Counted from the stretch's first letter, positions 13,101 to 23,098 are shown. The stretch is 64,000 nucleotides of DNA from Pseudorasbora parva (GCF_024679245.1 NC_090177.1:39077303-39141302), one strand, 5' to 3'. Notes: generated by a model from the letters alone, not told the origin. Numbers and translations: made by a program.

Positions 13101-16100
13101 TTTTAAAATTATATATATGGCTATTACAATTTAAAAGAGCAGTTTTCCATCGTAAAATATATTTTATAATGTAATTTATTCCTGTGATCAAAGCTGAATT
13201 TTCAGCATCAGTCTTCAGTGTCACATTCAGATTCAGAAATCATTCTAATATGATTAAACCGTGAAACTTTGATGATTAAAATGATCACAATAACAGCATA
13301 TGAAATAAAAATATTTCTTATATTATTATTAATGTTAATGTATTTGTGTACTTTCGGCATGCATCCAACTTTAAAGCTACACTGTGTAACTTTTTTAGTT
13401 TATTCTTAGCTAAAAACACTTTGTTCTTTCAAAAATATACGTGCTCATTAATGTATATTTACTTCTTTCAAGTAATAAAGTATTCTCGTAAGTTTATAAT
13501 ATGCCATGGAAAATACATACGGGTGAGGGGTTCGAATGCCGGTCACCATGTTGCCCCTCCATCTTGAAAGTACATTAGCCAAAGAGGGACATACCCGTAA
13601 ATTTAAGCTTCACCTTTTGCGTTTTAATACTCGATGGCAGTCATGAACGAGGTCGAACTGGAAGCCACGTTAATCTTGGACTAAATCAGCCACCGTAGGA
13701 GTTAAAACGAAATCAGAATTGAGAGGAACAGAAACTATTATTCACTGGATGGTCATATACCTTTACACCGCTAGATGGGGGAAAATATCACACAGTGTAG
13801 CTTTAAATTTAAAATGTAAAGTGAATGGGCAACCCATTTTTGAGAAAATCCCTTAGTTTATCTAAGGCCCTGTTTACACCTGGTGTTTTCAGATCACAAG
13901 CACATGAGGGAGACAAGTTCCCGTTTACTCCTGGTATTTTAATCTGTCTCTTTTGTCCACATTCAACCACTTTTGTCCACATTTTTTCGAGGGGAGGGTC
14001 TATGGGCGGGTATTTGAATGGGTTTTTTCAGATCTTTCGAGCTAGTGGGCGTATGAACACATCCGGAGAAGACAAACATACAGAGCGCAGCAGCTTTAAA
14101 TTCTGCTCTGACAGCCACAAAACCAGCCGAACACCGTGAGTGTGTTAGAAATCAGGACGGGTGAGAGAACATTGTGCTTGTTACATTTTTCATCTGCAAA
14201 GCAAACTTGGGTCTTTGGCCGACAAAGTTTAAATCCCGCCTGTCTAGCCACATCTCATAATGTTTCCACATTAGGTCAGTAAGAGGAGAGTAGACGGTAT
14301 TTTGTGGCTTTTTGAACACATTCAATCACATAAGTGTTTACACTATAAAAAGCAATCCGGTCTAATGTGTTTTCGACTATGTTTTCGAAGTGGTCGAAAG
14401 TGGATAAACCAGGATAAACGAAAGTGGAAAAAGCTATGTTCAGACAACTTTTTTTCAACAAGTTTTTTAAATGGAAACAGTGGTGCGTTTAACACCCTGT
14501 TCTGATGATGCAAGAGTTGCAAGTATGGCAGCTGAGAGGGCCATTCTTTGTTGTCTGGCTATTACCAGGCCAAGCTTAATTTAAGATTTAACATTGCTCT
14601 GGGGAGTTTCCTCTGTATTTTCTACAGCACAAGAGGCGTGATAAACTAGCATAATTCAAATAACTCTGTATGCAGTTGGATAGTCCTTCAACCAATCAGA
14701 CCACAAGAGGCGTGGTCAACAGGCATTATTCAAATGATTCTGTATGCAATTGAATAGTCCTTCAACCAATCAGACCACAAGAGGCGTGGTCAACAGGCAT
14801 TATTCAAATTACTCTATGCAATTGGATAGTTCTTTAACCAATCAGACCACAAGAGGCGTGGTCAACAGGCATTATTCAAATGACTCTATGCAATTGGATA
14901 GTTCTTCAACCAATCAGACCACAAGAGGCGTGGTCAACAGGCATTATTCAAATGACTCTATGCAATTGGATAGTTCTTCAACCAATCAGACCACAAGAGG
15001 CGTGGTCAACAGGCATTATTCAAATGACTCTATGCAATTGGATAGTTCTTCGACCAATCAGACCTCAAGAGGCGTGGTCAACAGGCATTATTCAAATGAC
15101 TCTATGCAATTGGATAGTTCTTCAACCAATCAGACCACAAGAGGCGTGGTCAACAGGCATTATTCAAATGATTCTGTATGCAATTGAATAGTCCTTCAAC
15201 CAATCAGACCACAAGAGGCATGGTCAACAGGCATTATTCAAATGACTCTATGCAATTGGATAGTTCTTTAACCAATCAGACCACAAGAGGCGTGGTCAAC
15301 AGGCATTATTCAAATGACTCTATGCAATTGGATAGTTCTTCAACCAATCAGACCACAAGAGGCGTGGTCAACAGGCATTATTCAAATGACTCTATGCAAT
15401 TGGATAGTTCTTTAACCAATCAGACCACAAGAGGCGTGCTCAACAGGGATTATTCAAATGATCTGTATGCAATTGGATAGTCCTTCAACCAATCAGACCA
15501 CAAGAGGCGTGATCAACAGGCATTATTCAAATTACTCTGTATGCAATTGGATAGTCCTTCAACCAATCAGACCACAAGAGGCGTGATCAACAGGCATTAT
15601 TCAAATTACTCTGTATGCAATTGGATAGTCCTTCAACCAATCAGACCACAAGAGGTGTGGTCAACAGTCATGGACTTCTCTATCTGTCATCGTCTTAAAT
15701 AGCCAGTAGCGCGCAGGTGGATAAGCCAGTCTATGATTGGTTCCCTCAAAAGTGTAACAGAAGCAGTAGAAATGAATGTATAGGTTACCAGAATGAGCTG
15801 CCGGGCGAAATCAAATCACTGGCAGATCAGGCTGGGTTAACCCAGACTACATTCTTTGTGTTCTTTTTGAAGAATTTTCAGAGCCTGATAAAATCGGTAT
15901 AAAATACATGTTTAATACTGCAAAATACACTAGATGTTACAGTCACTGCCCTTGCCGTCCAGAATAAAAGTGAAACATCCCAATTGAGTGATGGGATTTG
16001 TGGATACTGTGGTCCCTAATTATTGCGATCCAACATATGCCTCGCATTTCAGGATGAAAAGACAAACACTTCAGGTGAAAGATAATCCACTTATTACCTC

Positions 16101-19100
16101 AGAGACTGTTTTATGATCTATATGACCTATATTATTTTAATTGTGAGTATTAGGCTTATCACTTTTGTTGATCACTGTTGTTATGCTATGATATTGTAAT
16201 ATGTACCATTATATAATCAGATGAGTATACCGGGTCGCCATGGGTCCTTAAAAATTCTTAAAATGTCTTAAATAAGGTTTTCCTAGTTTGGTCTTAAATT
16301 TCACATAAGGTGGTATTAAAAAGGTATGAAACAGTTTTAAATTTAACTTGTTCATTTCTGTAGACACCCTGGTGTAGAAAAGTGTATGAAATTGTCACTC
16401 CAAAATACAACAGTAAAATATACAAGTATAGTATTTTTTGGTTGCATTAAAAGGAACACCTATTTATTGAATCTTCTATACTCCGTATTGTAACAGGTTG
16501 TTGGCTGGGCTCTTTGTTTTTAAACCTCTCGCAGCACACTTCAGAAGTGGGTCAAATGACTTAATGTTCTCTCATGTCTTGGTCCCTGTAGGTGTGTGTA
16601 AGGTAAACTGGGCCTCCCGCAGCTCTTTCTGTTAATCCTGTAGATGATTAATTACACACTCTACAGGTGGTAACAGGAGACGACTTCAAAGCAAGCAGAT
16701 GACCTCTGACCGCAAGCCACATGATGAAACCTGTCAGATTAACACTGCGTAGGAGTGACAATATACAGTCTCCGAGTGGATAAGAGAGAATGGGATTTTA
16801 TTATTAATCTTTGTAAAACAAGTTCACTTTAACTCTTCTGTGAATGACAAACGTAATGAGACACTGATGATTCGTTGACTTCCATCAGCTCGATACAAGA
16901 TGACAATTTCATTGCCACTGGCCTACTATAAATAGGACCTAATGGGTAATGCTACAATGTCATTTGCAACATTAATATTCCCCTGCTGTGAGAACTGATG
17001 CATAACCCTATCAAAAAAAACATGATCCCAGGTCAAGTTGCAGCCTTTGCAAATAATATCCCATGCCAAAACACCCAAAGCCGTAAGTTGGTTTATTTAA
17101 AGAATATATTCACAATTGCTGCTAATATCAAAGTATTTGTTCTACCAATAAATGCTACACTGTACCAAGCTCAATAGTAACAGTGACAGATTTTTAATTC
17201 TCTATGGCCATTACACTGGCCATTGAGTCCAGTAGAGTCTGATGTTAAAGTCCCCGTGAACCGGAAGTTGCAACCAACTTTACTTCAGTGCTGTGACGTA
17301 TTTCCAAGTGAAACAGGATATTGAAGAGAGGGCGGGGTTTTATTTGAGCGCACCTCCTCTCCAGCCCTCTCTCATAGCAAACTGACAGTTTGAGAATTGC
17401 TTCAGGATATTCAACCCAAGCCGTCAAACTGACGTCAACAGAGAAGGAACACTATTCCAGAGCAGAAGCACATTTTCAGATTTTGATTAAAGATTACCAT
17501 GAAAATGTATTTTTCCCCTGTGTATTAACTTGCACAGATTAATTTTTCACCACAAGACTAGCAAAGTGCGTTTACAAAGTAAATAGGGTCAATTTAGATT
17601 TCATAATGACTTTAAAGGATTAGTTCAACCAAATTTTCTGTCAAAAATTCTGTCATCATTTACTCACCCTCATGTGTAACAAATCTGCATGACTTTGGTT
17701 AATTTGTGAAACACAAATTACAATATTTTACATGAAACCTGAGTTGTTTCCAGGTTGTCAAAATTCACCAGTATGAGTCCCCCTGATCACCACCAGAGGG
17801 CTCTCCATCCGGACTGTCAATCCATCAAAGACTACATTACCCATAATCATTTGCTCTGACTCGCCAGCACTCATTGATTACACCTGTGTCTCATTTACCT
17901 CAGCCTATATAAACCATGTTCACACTGTCATTCACGGTGAAGTCTTCAGTGTAATATTGCATTTCTGAGCATTCTCCCTGGTTTCTTGGTCTTGATTACC
18001 CTTTTACTGGTCTCTCCTGCCTTGTTTGCCTATTTGGACTGCTTGCTCGTACTTTTGACTATGATTGTGGATTACCCTTTAATAAAGTTGAATTTGGATA
18101 CTCAACCTTTGAGTCTCAGAGCAGTTTGTTACAGAAGACGTTGCCAAAGGATAATCCACAGGACAGGCAAGTTAGACAAGAAACCAGGGACAATGCTCAG
18201 AAACGCAGCATTAAACTTAACAAGACTTCACCATGAACATGGTTTATATAGGCTGATGCAATGAAGTAAATGAGACACAGGTGTAAACAATGAGTGCTGA
18301 TGAGTCTGGGCAAAGAATTATGGGTAATGTAGTCTTTGATGGAAAGACAGTCCGGGTGGAGAGCCCTCTGGTGGTAATCAGGGGCACTCTCACTGGTGGT
18401 TCGTGACACAGGTAACCAGAAGTAAATCCATTTTTTCACTGTTATAAGGTAGGAGACGCTATTATGCATCTTCTGAAAGAGTACAGAATCTACTCCATCT
18501 GAGTTTTGTCAAAATGTTGTTGTTGAAAGTATAGAAGCCCGTTTCCGCCACGAAATAAAAAAATAAAAAGTGCGAGTAAAGTATATCTCAGAATTCTGAC
18601 TTTATAACTTGCAATTGTGAGGGGGAAAAAAGTCGCTTTTGAACAAAAAACGTCCTTCCATATGAAACACCAATGTTAAATTTGATAAAAGAATGCTACT
18701 ACAGAATAAACTAGAATAAAATGTATTTTTTATATTTTATTTAAAGCAGAGGCTCTGTTCTTTGATATATTGTATGTTCAAGTCATCTGATGCAAAATTC
18801 ACTTTTATATGGTGTTTGCACTGCATATAAATGTGTCTTTACAATGTGTGGACACAACCACCCTACAGTGATAACAATAAATGCATTCCTTTGTGTTAAT
18901 CCTCAAAATGACTAAACACTTTCAATAATCAAGCCTTTTTTAATTTTCTAAACAATATGATATAATATTTCCACCCTCAGCCAGTTATACACTGTCCACT
19001 AAAGCAGCACTGCACGCCCCACGGAAGAGAGGAGCAGTAGCTCATTATCATTTAAATAGATGCACCGAAACGGGTCACTGTGAACAGAGCTGTTGTTGAG

Positions 19101-22100
19101 GAGGTAAAAAGGGTGATGTTTTACATAAAACGTGAGGAATTCTAACCATAGCATGTTACAGACATGAAGAACCTAAAGAATCATACCAACTTGTGGAAAA
19201 TGGCCATCCGATGACCCCTTTCAGATAAGTTGAACGTTTTGAGAAAATGAGCCAAAAGCTAGCGCTGACTAGCTACTGGTCGGGAAAGAGTTAAGAAGTC
19301 TCAACTCAACTATTTTTTTCTTTGAAGAAGCAGTGTTCTCACCAGCGCCACCGTACCCACCACATCATAGCGCACCAAGTGCTGAGGGGGCACCAAAAGA
19401 AGACCCTCAGAAGTTTAATCAAATGAACACTGGACTGAAATGCAAAAGAACCGTCACATTGCTATTTCTATTCCAAAGAAGTTTAATAACCACAAATGAA
19501 TACAAAAATTGCAATGTATACAAATATCAACAACTTTTGCATGTTGATATAAAAGTTATTGATGACTGTTGTTTTCTTTGCCTGGCAAAGATGAAATGTT
19601 GCAATTAATTACATTTCTTTGTGACCAGAAATAACGTGTGTTGGTTCTTTTGTAATAAAAAAAAATATTTTAATTCATAACCAGTAATTCATAATTGATG
19701 ATCAATTGAAAAAGTAATTTAAATGTACTGGTTTAAAAGAATGACGAACATCCAGCTCTTCAAACATCTGGAAGTTCGATTTTCTGGAATCTGTGTGTGC
19801 ATTCACACACGTCCCGTTAAGGTCCCGTAAAGACGTGACGTTGGTATGTGATGTGTAATGTCCCCGCGTTGTCTTGTCTTTGCTTATGATCTGTGATTTT
19901 TCTCTCACACGCGTGCATTTTTTGATCCTAAACTAGTCAATCTCAGCTTCACTGTCATCACTATGACACACCCCTTACGGCATTGATCATGCCTTTTGTT
20001 CACACATGATGTGTTCCAGGACTGATCCCGACAATTTTACTAGGTCCCCATCCTGTGATCAATCCTGGGACATATTTGGGTTCCCACAGAAGGCACTCAA
20101 ACAATTTTCTGGGATCAATGTTCTGCGTGAAAGGGGCTTAGGAGTGTCTGGCTTTTGAATATTGTTGTGGACACTGAGGGATCTTAGGGTGCGTTCACAC
20201 TTGTAGTTCAGTTAGTTTGGTTTGTTTGATCCAGACCAAAAAACAAAAACAAAACATATAGTCCTGGTCCGCTTAGCGTTCACACTGGCATTTTTAACAG
20301 CGAACCTAAAGTAACCGAACAAAAGGCACAGGGAGACGGTCACAGCCTGATTGGTCGGCTTATATGACGTAGGAGCTCGTTTACCGAACATTCAAAACAA
20401 TGCTGTGCACTGGATTAAACGCGATCATTTTATGCGTGTACATGTGGCATTATTTTTACCAGCTGAGAACTTATGAAGAGCTCATGAAATGTTCAAAACA
20501 TTCAAAACAGCAACAGGATTTCCTCCGTTGTGCAGAAAAGAGACGACCGTCTCTTATGCAAAAGAGACGGCAGTTCTGTCGTCTGTACCGACTAATGGGC
20601 AACACGGGTCCTTTCATGAGAAGAACCAGGTTTGCTTTTTGTGCGTTTCTTCTAGCATTTTCTAAACATGCTCGTCAGACTAAATATTGATGAGGCACCT
20701 CCTCGTTGCTCCACGTTTGCCCTCTAACGTACATTATTCATTTTGGATACACTGATCTTTCCGCGTCTTCAAATCACCTGACTATGCGTCGCATCTTGTG
20801 ACATTACGTCCTGTTTTTGGTTCGTTTACATGTCTTTGGTCCGTGTTGCATTCATATATCAATCGAACCGCACCAGAGTTCGTTTGGAAGCGGACCGAGA
20901 CCCATCTTTTTAGCGGTCTCAGTCCGCTTGTTTGGTGCGCACCAGAGTTCGGATGGCAGCGTTCACAGCATGTTCAAATGAACCGCACTAAACGAGCAAC
21001 CGCACCAGGGTTCGTTTTAATCCAACCAAACATGACAAGTTTGAACGCACCCTTAGAATCAAAGTCAAAACTTCTCGAGTGTTTTCCTACCTTCTCTGGT
21101 GTTTCTGGGTCTCTGGAGTTGGTGGGAGGTTCAGGTGACATGAGGGTCTCCACAAAGTGCTGAATGTTCTGGAGGTCCTCGTCCTGCTTTTCCCCCAGCA
21201 GCTCCACATGGGGCTCCACATGCAGACTGCCCCCCTCCTCTTCCTCCTTATTCTTCCTCAGCGTTTCAACGTGCCTCATCCTCCGGCGTTCATCACGGAC
21301 TCGCAACATCTCCACGAAGTCCATCTGCAGCTGGGCCAGACCGCCACCGGAGTCGCCATCATCAGCAGGCCCGCTAACACCGGAAACATTATATTAGCGT
21401 GTGTTTATATAATGTCATGTTGGCTTTTTCACATTTATTTTCCATGCACTCATACTTGGCTTAATATATCTAAAGAAGATTTGACTACATCTTGACTACT
21501 ACTTCTTTTTTACAAGGGGATGCTGACTTTTTTAGACAGCTTTATTAAATTTACATTATCTTTGTTCTTCCTGTTCCCTTCCACGGGGGTCTGAATTTAA
21601 TTGTACTTTTCAGGTAACAGTTTCAGAAAGTTTCCTTTTAATTCTTATATTGTTTATTAGAATTTACCCCAAATTGTTCATATACATATACCTAATACAT
21701 AACTGCCTAATTGAAATGTGTGTGCGTTCCCCTTTAATATGAGAGCATATTACAACATTACATGTAGATCCTATTCATGTTGACTTTTATGATACCATAA
21801 ACCTTTATCTAAAGTTTTCTGAAGTGCTCATCCTTATGTTCTGTAAGGTTGATTGCTTCATGCAAATACTAAACATAAAGTTTGCATTTAGTGCGCTATG
21901 TGAGTCTTATCAATTCAAAGCTGATCCGTTCTTAAGCAAGCTGAAGTGGACATACAGTTGAAAGCATAAATGCGCAATTAAAGTGGTTTTCTATGTCCTT
22001 TTATTGTTCTCGCACCTACTGGTGTGTGGCTCGGTGTCTTCAGTGGGACTTTCATCCGAGTCTGCTGTAGACTCCCTGGTCTTCCTCCTCCTTTCTCGCT

Positions 22101-22993
22101 CTACTTCTTCCTCATCCTCCACAGTCCACTGTCGAGCAAGCCTGAAGATCAAACACAGCACACATTTTAAATGCATTGATATTAAATATAGAATTATAAT
22201 ACTCCAGCTCTAACATTCAGACTTTCCCTTCATAAACATATATAATTTCTGGATTTTTGGCCAGAATGGACGGACGGACGGATGGACGGACAGATAGATA
22301 GATACATAGATAGATTCTGAGCTACTGACAACTGAAATCCATCCCGTCAGTCTTTTTGAAAGTATGAGAAGATGCATTGCGATCAAAGGTCTCGATGATA
22401 TCCCTGAGGTGGACTATTGTATTTCAGTTTGAAAACAGTGTTTCATTGTGAAATAACAGGTTTTTCAAGCTCTGTTTTGTTAAAGGATACTCACTGCCTT
22501 GAGTCTTATGGCATGACATTACTTCCCATATTGAATGCATTACAGCTGTCAAAATAATCACAAACTGCATCACAAACTTCAACTGTGTCCAGTCTAAATT
22601 ACTTTCAGTTTTTATTTAAGTCATAAAGTTGTTATCCAAGATGCGCATGACTTGCTCCATATCAAGATGACTGTAAATGTCTATTACTGGAAGTGTTGCC
22701 GTGAGTGCTATTTATATGGGAAAGGAAACTAAACTTGTGTTTATTCTTTCCGCGTTGCAATTCTTAAGTTTGGTGTTATTTTTTAATACTTAAACATTAA
22801 AAAACCCAGTAAATAATAGCATTACAGTGGTAAATTAGTTCTGGTAGTTGCGAGTTAAACATAGTATGATGAACACCTGCTTCTGCAACCTGTCAGAAAC
22901 CGCAAAACCAAGACCAAACGAAATAAACGCTTAATGTATATTTAAATCTACTTACGTTGACAAAGCAGACCAGTTTTTCCTGCTAATGGACAT
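2548..22993 (-). CDS. lad1: Ladinin-1 (13 coding exons)
   Basis: Ladinin-1 is an epithelial protein described as an anchoring-filament/basement-membrane antigen and, later, as an actin-associated cytoplasmic protein. Coding exons, in transcript order: 22993-22956, 22141-22016, 21373-21091, 12671-12592, 12377-12209, 10582-10496, 10189-10146, 6696-6654, 6535-6492, 6384-6318, 5794-5666, 5550-5458, 2619-2548. They total 1275 nt (424 aa plus TGA). Every junction is AG/GT with matching phase. The start MSISRKNWSALS, then LARQWTVEDEEEVERERRRK, matches the family's N-terminal signature. The body is low-complexity, rich in Ser, Pro, Glu and Lys. The C-terminal third has short conserved blocks (TIQEKMERLAQ, GISDRINRW, DLRHVNISIKKSLFERG). 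No signal peptide or membrane segment is evident. Intron 3 (8.4 kb) and intron 7 (3.4 kb) are packed with repeats. tnni1 follows upstream on the same strand. Confidence 0.9.
2620..3300 (-). other. lad1 intron 12, 3' portion
   Basis: AT-rich intron sequence. I see no gene, repeat unit or inverted repeat that I can support. Confidence 0.5.
3301..3760 (-). pseudogene. Truncated Tc1-like relic
   Basis: It reads parallel to the 3' part of the Tc1 family present at 55975-56452: CTTCAGAACTGCC, then GATTCAACAAGGT, then TTGGATTGAGATC(C/T)GGTGA, then GCTTTGTGACA, then CATCAGAAGATG. Many substitutions and indels show it is older than the 56-kb copy. It lies within lad1 intron 12. Confidence 0.7.
4096..5066. 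repeat. 42-bp minisatellite, about 23 units
   Basis: The plus-strand unit is ACCTGTCCCTAACTTTACCC followed by TTAAACTGACCCACACCACCAC (42 bp). Variation is concentrated at a few sites: GTCCC/GACCC, CTGACCC/CTTACCC and CACCAC/CAGCAC. Because 42 is divisible by three, long open frames run across it on the minus strand (14-residue periods). These are artefacts of the repeat, not genes. It is intronic in lad1 and strongly strand-asymmetric, since the plus strand is C/A-rich with almost no G. The flanks 3761-4095 and 5067-5457 show nothing else. Confidence 0.97.
5458..5550 (-). CDS. lad1: lad1 exon 12
   Basis: 93 bp, acceptor TTTTAG|G, donor TCG|GTATGT, phase 0. It encodes EFRSFSSGISDRINRWVQKK followed by a Ser-rich tail. 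Intron 12 (2620-5457) carries a Tc1 relic and the 42-bp minisatellite. Confidence 0.88.
5666..5794 (-). CDS. lad1: lad1 exon 11
   Basis: 129 bp, acceptor TTTCAG|A, donor CAG|GTGATG, phase 0. It encodes KWEISKPPTVPKTVFLVDEV, then SRKRELFEKEQEASEKSNVF and SKQ. Confidence 0.88.
6318..6384 (-). CDS. lad1: lad1 exon 10
   Basis: 67 bp, acceptor AAAAG|C, donor CAG|GTCTGA. It encodes NSRQRLSSRTIQEKMERLAQ and ASQ, a short amphipathic, probably coiled helix conserved in the family. Confidence 0.88.
6492..6535 (-). CDS. lad1: lad1 exon 9
   Basis: 44 bp, acceptor CCACAG|A, donor AA|GTGAGT. It encodes SSSREEEQQTPFQR plus two bases. Confidence 0.85.
6654..6696 (-). CDS. lad1: lad1 exon 8
   Basis: 43 bp, acceptor CTCAG|C, donor AAG|GTAAAG. 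It encodes SASVRIAAKTSESDK, finishing in phase 0. Confidence 0.85.
6697..8045 (-). other. lad1 intron 7, repeat-poor part
   Basis: AT-rich single-copy-looking intron with no recognisable coding or structured element. Other lad1 introns between 5551 and 6653 are short (107-523 bp) and plain. Confidence 0.5.
8046..8438. mobile_element. Non-autonomous Harbinger-like MITE
   Basis: The terminal repeats GGCCCCGTCCACACG and CGTGTGGACGGGGCC are exact over 15 bp. TAA flanks both ends (8043-8045 and 8439-8441), a 3-bp duplication typical of PIF/Harbinger. It is 393 bp with no transposase, inside lad1 intron 7. Confidence 0.85.
8690..9278 (+). repeat. Cyprinid dispersed repeat
   Basis: It starts with a (ATCA)n-type lead, then CTTTATTTTTTTTATATAGCG and AAAGCAGCTTCACAGTGTCA. 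The 3' part includes GGCAAGGAACCAAAACTCCA and CCTTGGGAGAAACCAGACTC. This combination is a familiar dispersed repeat of carp-like fishes. A second, opposite-orientation partial copy lies at 34255-34556. Its class is uncertain. Confidence 0.65.
9369..9472. repeat. (CA)n microsatellite
   Basis: About 50 CA units with one TA interruption near the start, within lad1 intron 7. The Cys/Val and His/Thr open frames here are shadows. Confidence 0.97.
9493..9600. repeat. 108-bp near-perfect palindrome
   Basis: The half 9493-9546 is the reverse complement of 9547-9600 with a single mismatch (A9536 against G9557) and no loop. The core is AAATTATATATATAATTT. The outer 43-bp arms are identical. It sits just downstream of the (CA)n tract. 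Confidence 0.97.
10045..10127. repeat. (GT)n microsatellite
   Basis: About 40 GT units starting about 20 bp past the lad1 exon 7 donor (10145). Intron 6 (10190-10495) is plain. Confidence 0.95.
10146..10189 (-). CDS. lad1: lad1 exon 7
   Basis: 44 bp, acceptor TTTCAG|A, donor AG|GTACTG. It encodes MMKKKEEGNMPLQR plus two bases. It sits directly beside a (GT)n tract in the following intron. Confidence 0.85.
10496..10582 (-). CDS. lad1: lad1 exon 6
   Basis: 87 bp, acceptor CACAG|A, donor AGG|GTAAAG, phase 0 at both ends. It encodes RHENGSPSSFEPAAKPAFTR followed by QSSRTVSFR. Confidence 0.85.
11164..11799. mobile_element. Inverted-repeat element in lad1 intron 5
   Basis: The left arm (about 11164-11335) and right arm (about 11632-11799) are diverged inverted copies. 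Both contain TGGTTACA-type ends, GAGTAATATTAA, CTACATGTACTTACTATAG and GGTTAGTT. The centre has no ORF. It is probably a non-autonomous DNA element. The rest of intron 5 (10583-12208) is AT-rich and otherwise plain. Confidence 0.7.
12209..12377 (-). CDS. lad1: lad1 exon 5
   Basis: 169 bp, acceptor ATCAG|C, donor GCG|GTGAGA. It encodes a Ser/Pro/Thr-rich stretch (SSLSISFDKSPTSPTATS, then LSPKSPPP and MSPTSNGDTA), which has many SP/TP phosphorylation-type sites. It exits in phase 0. Confidence 0.85.
12592..12671 (-). CDS. lad1: lad1 exon 4
   Basis: 80 bp, acceptor TATAG|A, donor AG|GTACTT. It encodes RENGATNQDSTSTNSQAPSK and SRKFV plus two bases. It is low-complexity and was recognised by phase continuity with exons 3 and 5. 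Confidence 0.8.
13375..13802. mobile_element. TTAA-flanked MITE
   Basis: The ends AGCTACACTGTGTAAC and CACAGTGTAGCT are inverted copies. TTAA precedes (13371-13374) and follows (13803-13806) it. TTAA duplications are typical of Kolobok and piggyBac elements. 428 bp, no transposase, in lad1 intron 3. Confidence 0.75.
13861..14500. repeat. Probable MITE, one end seen
   Basis: It begins with AAGGCCCTGTTTACACCTGG, resembling a Harbinger-like terminus, and holds further lines such as TTTTCGACTATGTTTTCGAA. I could not find a matching right terminus, so limits are approximate. Confidence 0.4.
14627..15670. repeat. 72-bp minisatellite rich in CCAAT motifs
   Basis: About 14 copies of a 72-74-bp unit. 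Each contains AACCAATCAGACC, ACAAGAGGCGTGGTCAACAG and GCATTATTCAAATG. Units are nearly identical, differing at a few sites, and end units carry an extra TG. AACCAATCAG is an NF-Y-type CCAAT box repeated in constant orientation. 72 is divisible by three, so the Asn/Ser-rich open frames are shadows. In lad1 intron 3. Confidence 0.97.
15671..17248 (-). other. lad1 intron 3 interior
   Basis: I see no gene. Around 16220-16340 there is a run of TCTTAAA-type repeats (CTTAAAAATTCTTAAAATG) resembling a dispersed repeat, which I cannot delimit. Confidence 0.4.
17249..17611. mobile_element. Possible TTAA-flanked MITE
   Basis: TTAA flanks both sides (17245-17248 and 17612-17615), with short inverted ends AGTC/GACT. 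The inside has GGAAGTTGCAACC and GGGCGGGG blocks and no ORF. The terminal match is short, so this is tentative. Confidence 0.45.
17775..18407. repeat. Head-to-head LTR-like inverted repeat
   Basis: A plus-strand arm (17775 to about 17995) and a minus-strand arm (18407 to about 18150) share ACCACCAGAGGGCTCTCCA, CAAAGACTACATTACCCATA, CACCTGTGTCTCATTTAC, CAGCCTATATAAACCATG, then TGAAGTCTT and CCCTGGTTTCTTG. TATATAAACC is a TATA box and an AATAAA lies at 18080 in the plus copy. Arm ends look like LTR boundaries (TGTCACG, TGTTACA). Confidence 0.75.
18420..20183 (-). other. lad1 intron 3, no clear feature
   Basis: AT-rich intron. The small open frames at 19333-19608 (plus) and 19702-19908 (minus) have no family resemblance. 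I see no element boundaries. Confidence 0.45.
20187..21052. mobile_element. Harbinger-like element, 866 bp
   Basis: The termini GGGTGCGTTCACACTTGT and ACAAGTTTGAACGCACCC match as inverted repeats with one mismatch. TTA flanks both ends (20184-20186 and 21053-21055), as PIF/Harbinger insertion gives. An open frame 20400-20690 on the plus strand (96 codons, basic, with QKRRQFCRLYRLMGN) lies inside. It is too short for a full transposase and I do not recognise it. The right end is about 36 bp from the lad1 exon 3 donor. Confidence 0.85.
21091..21373 (-). CDS. lad1: lad1 exon 3
   Basis: 283 bp, acceptor TTAG|C, donor AAG|GTAGGA. It encodes a charged segment with MDFVEMLRVRDERRRMRHVE, likely helical, then a Pro/Glu-rich tail ending RDPETPEK. 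It exits in phase 0. A Harbinger-like element ends about 36 bp beyond its donor. Confidence 0.9.
22016..22141 (-). CDS. lad1: lad1 exon 2
   Basis: 126 bp, acceptor CTTCAG|G, donor AG|GTGCGA. It encodes TLARQWTVEDEEEVERERRR and an acidic/basic tail, the most diagnostic ladinin block. It enters with one base completing a codon and leaves with two. Confidence 0.93.
22262..22313. repeat. GGAC/GATA microsatellite
   Basis: Short (GGAC)n then (GATA)n run in lad1 intron 1. Introns 1 (22142-22955) and 2 (21374-22015) are otherwise plain. Confidence 0.85.
22956..22993 (-). CDS. lad1: lad1 exon 1 coding part
   Basis: It carries ATG at 22993-22991 and encodes MSISRKNWSALS plus two bases, ending in the donor AC|GTAAGT. 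The start fits the ladinin family N-terminus (M-S-x-S-R-K-x-W-S-A-L-S). Confidence 0.92.
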
Positions 22994-23098
22994 AATTTTT
23001 GTTTCTTTTATTGAAGTCGGTAGGAGAGAGAGAGGTGTGTGAAGTCCTGCGTTTCTCTGTCTGTGTGCACCTTTACCCCGCGCCTCCGCGACAGCCGC

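Noticed and set aside
14744..15480. Asn/Ser-rich open frames of 100-147 codons
   Set aside because: They are shadows of the 72-bp minisatellite. The frame exists only because the unit length is a multiple of three.
14627..15670. CRISPR-like regular repeats
   Set aside because: The whole unit is repeated with no unique spacers, and the DNA is vertebrate, so it is a minisatellite.
21157..21495. Plus-strand frames over lad1 exon 3
   Set aside because: They are antisense shadows of a real coding exon.
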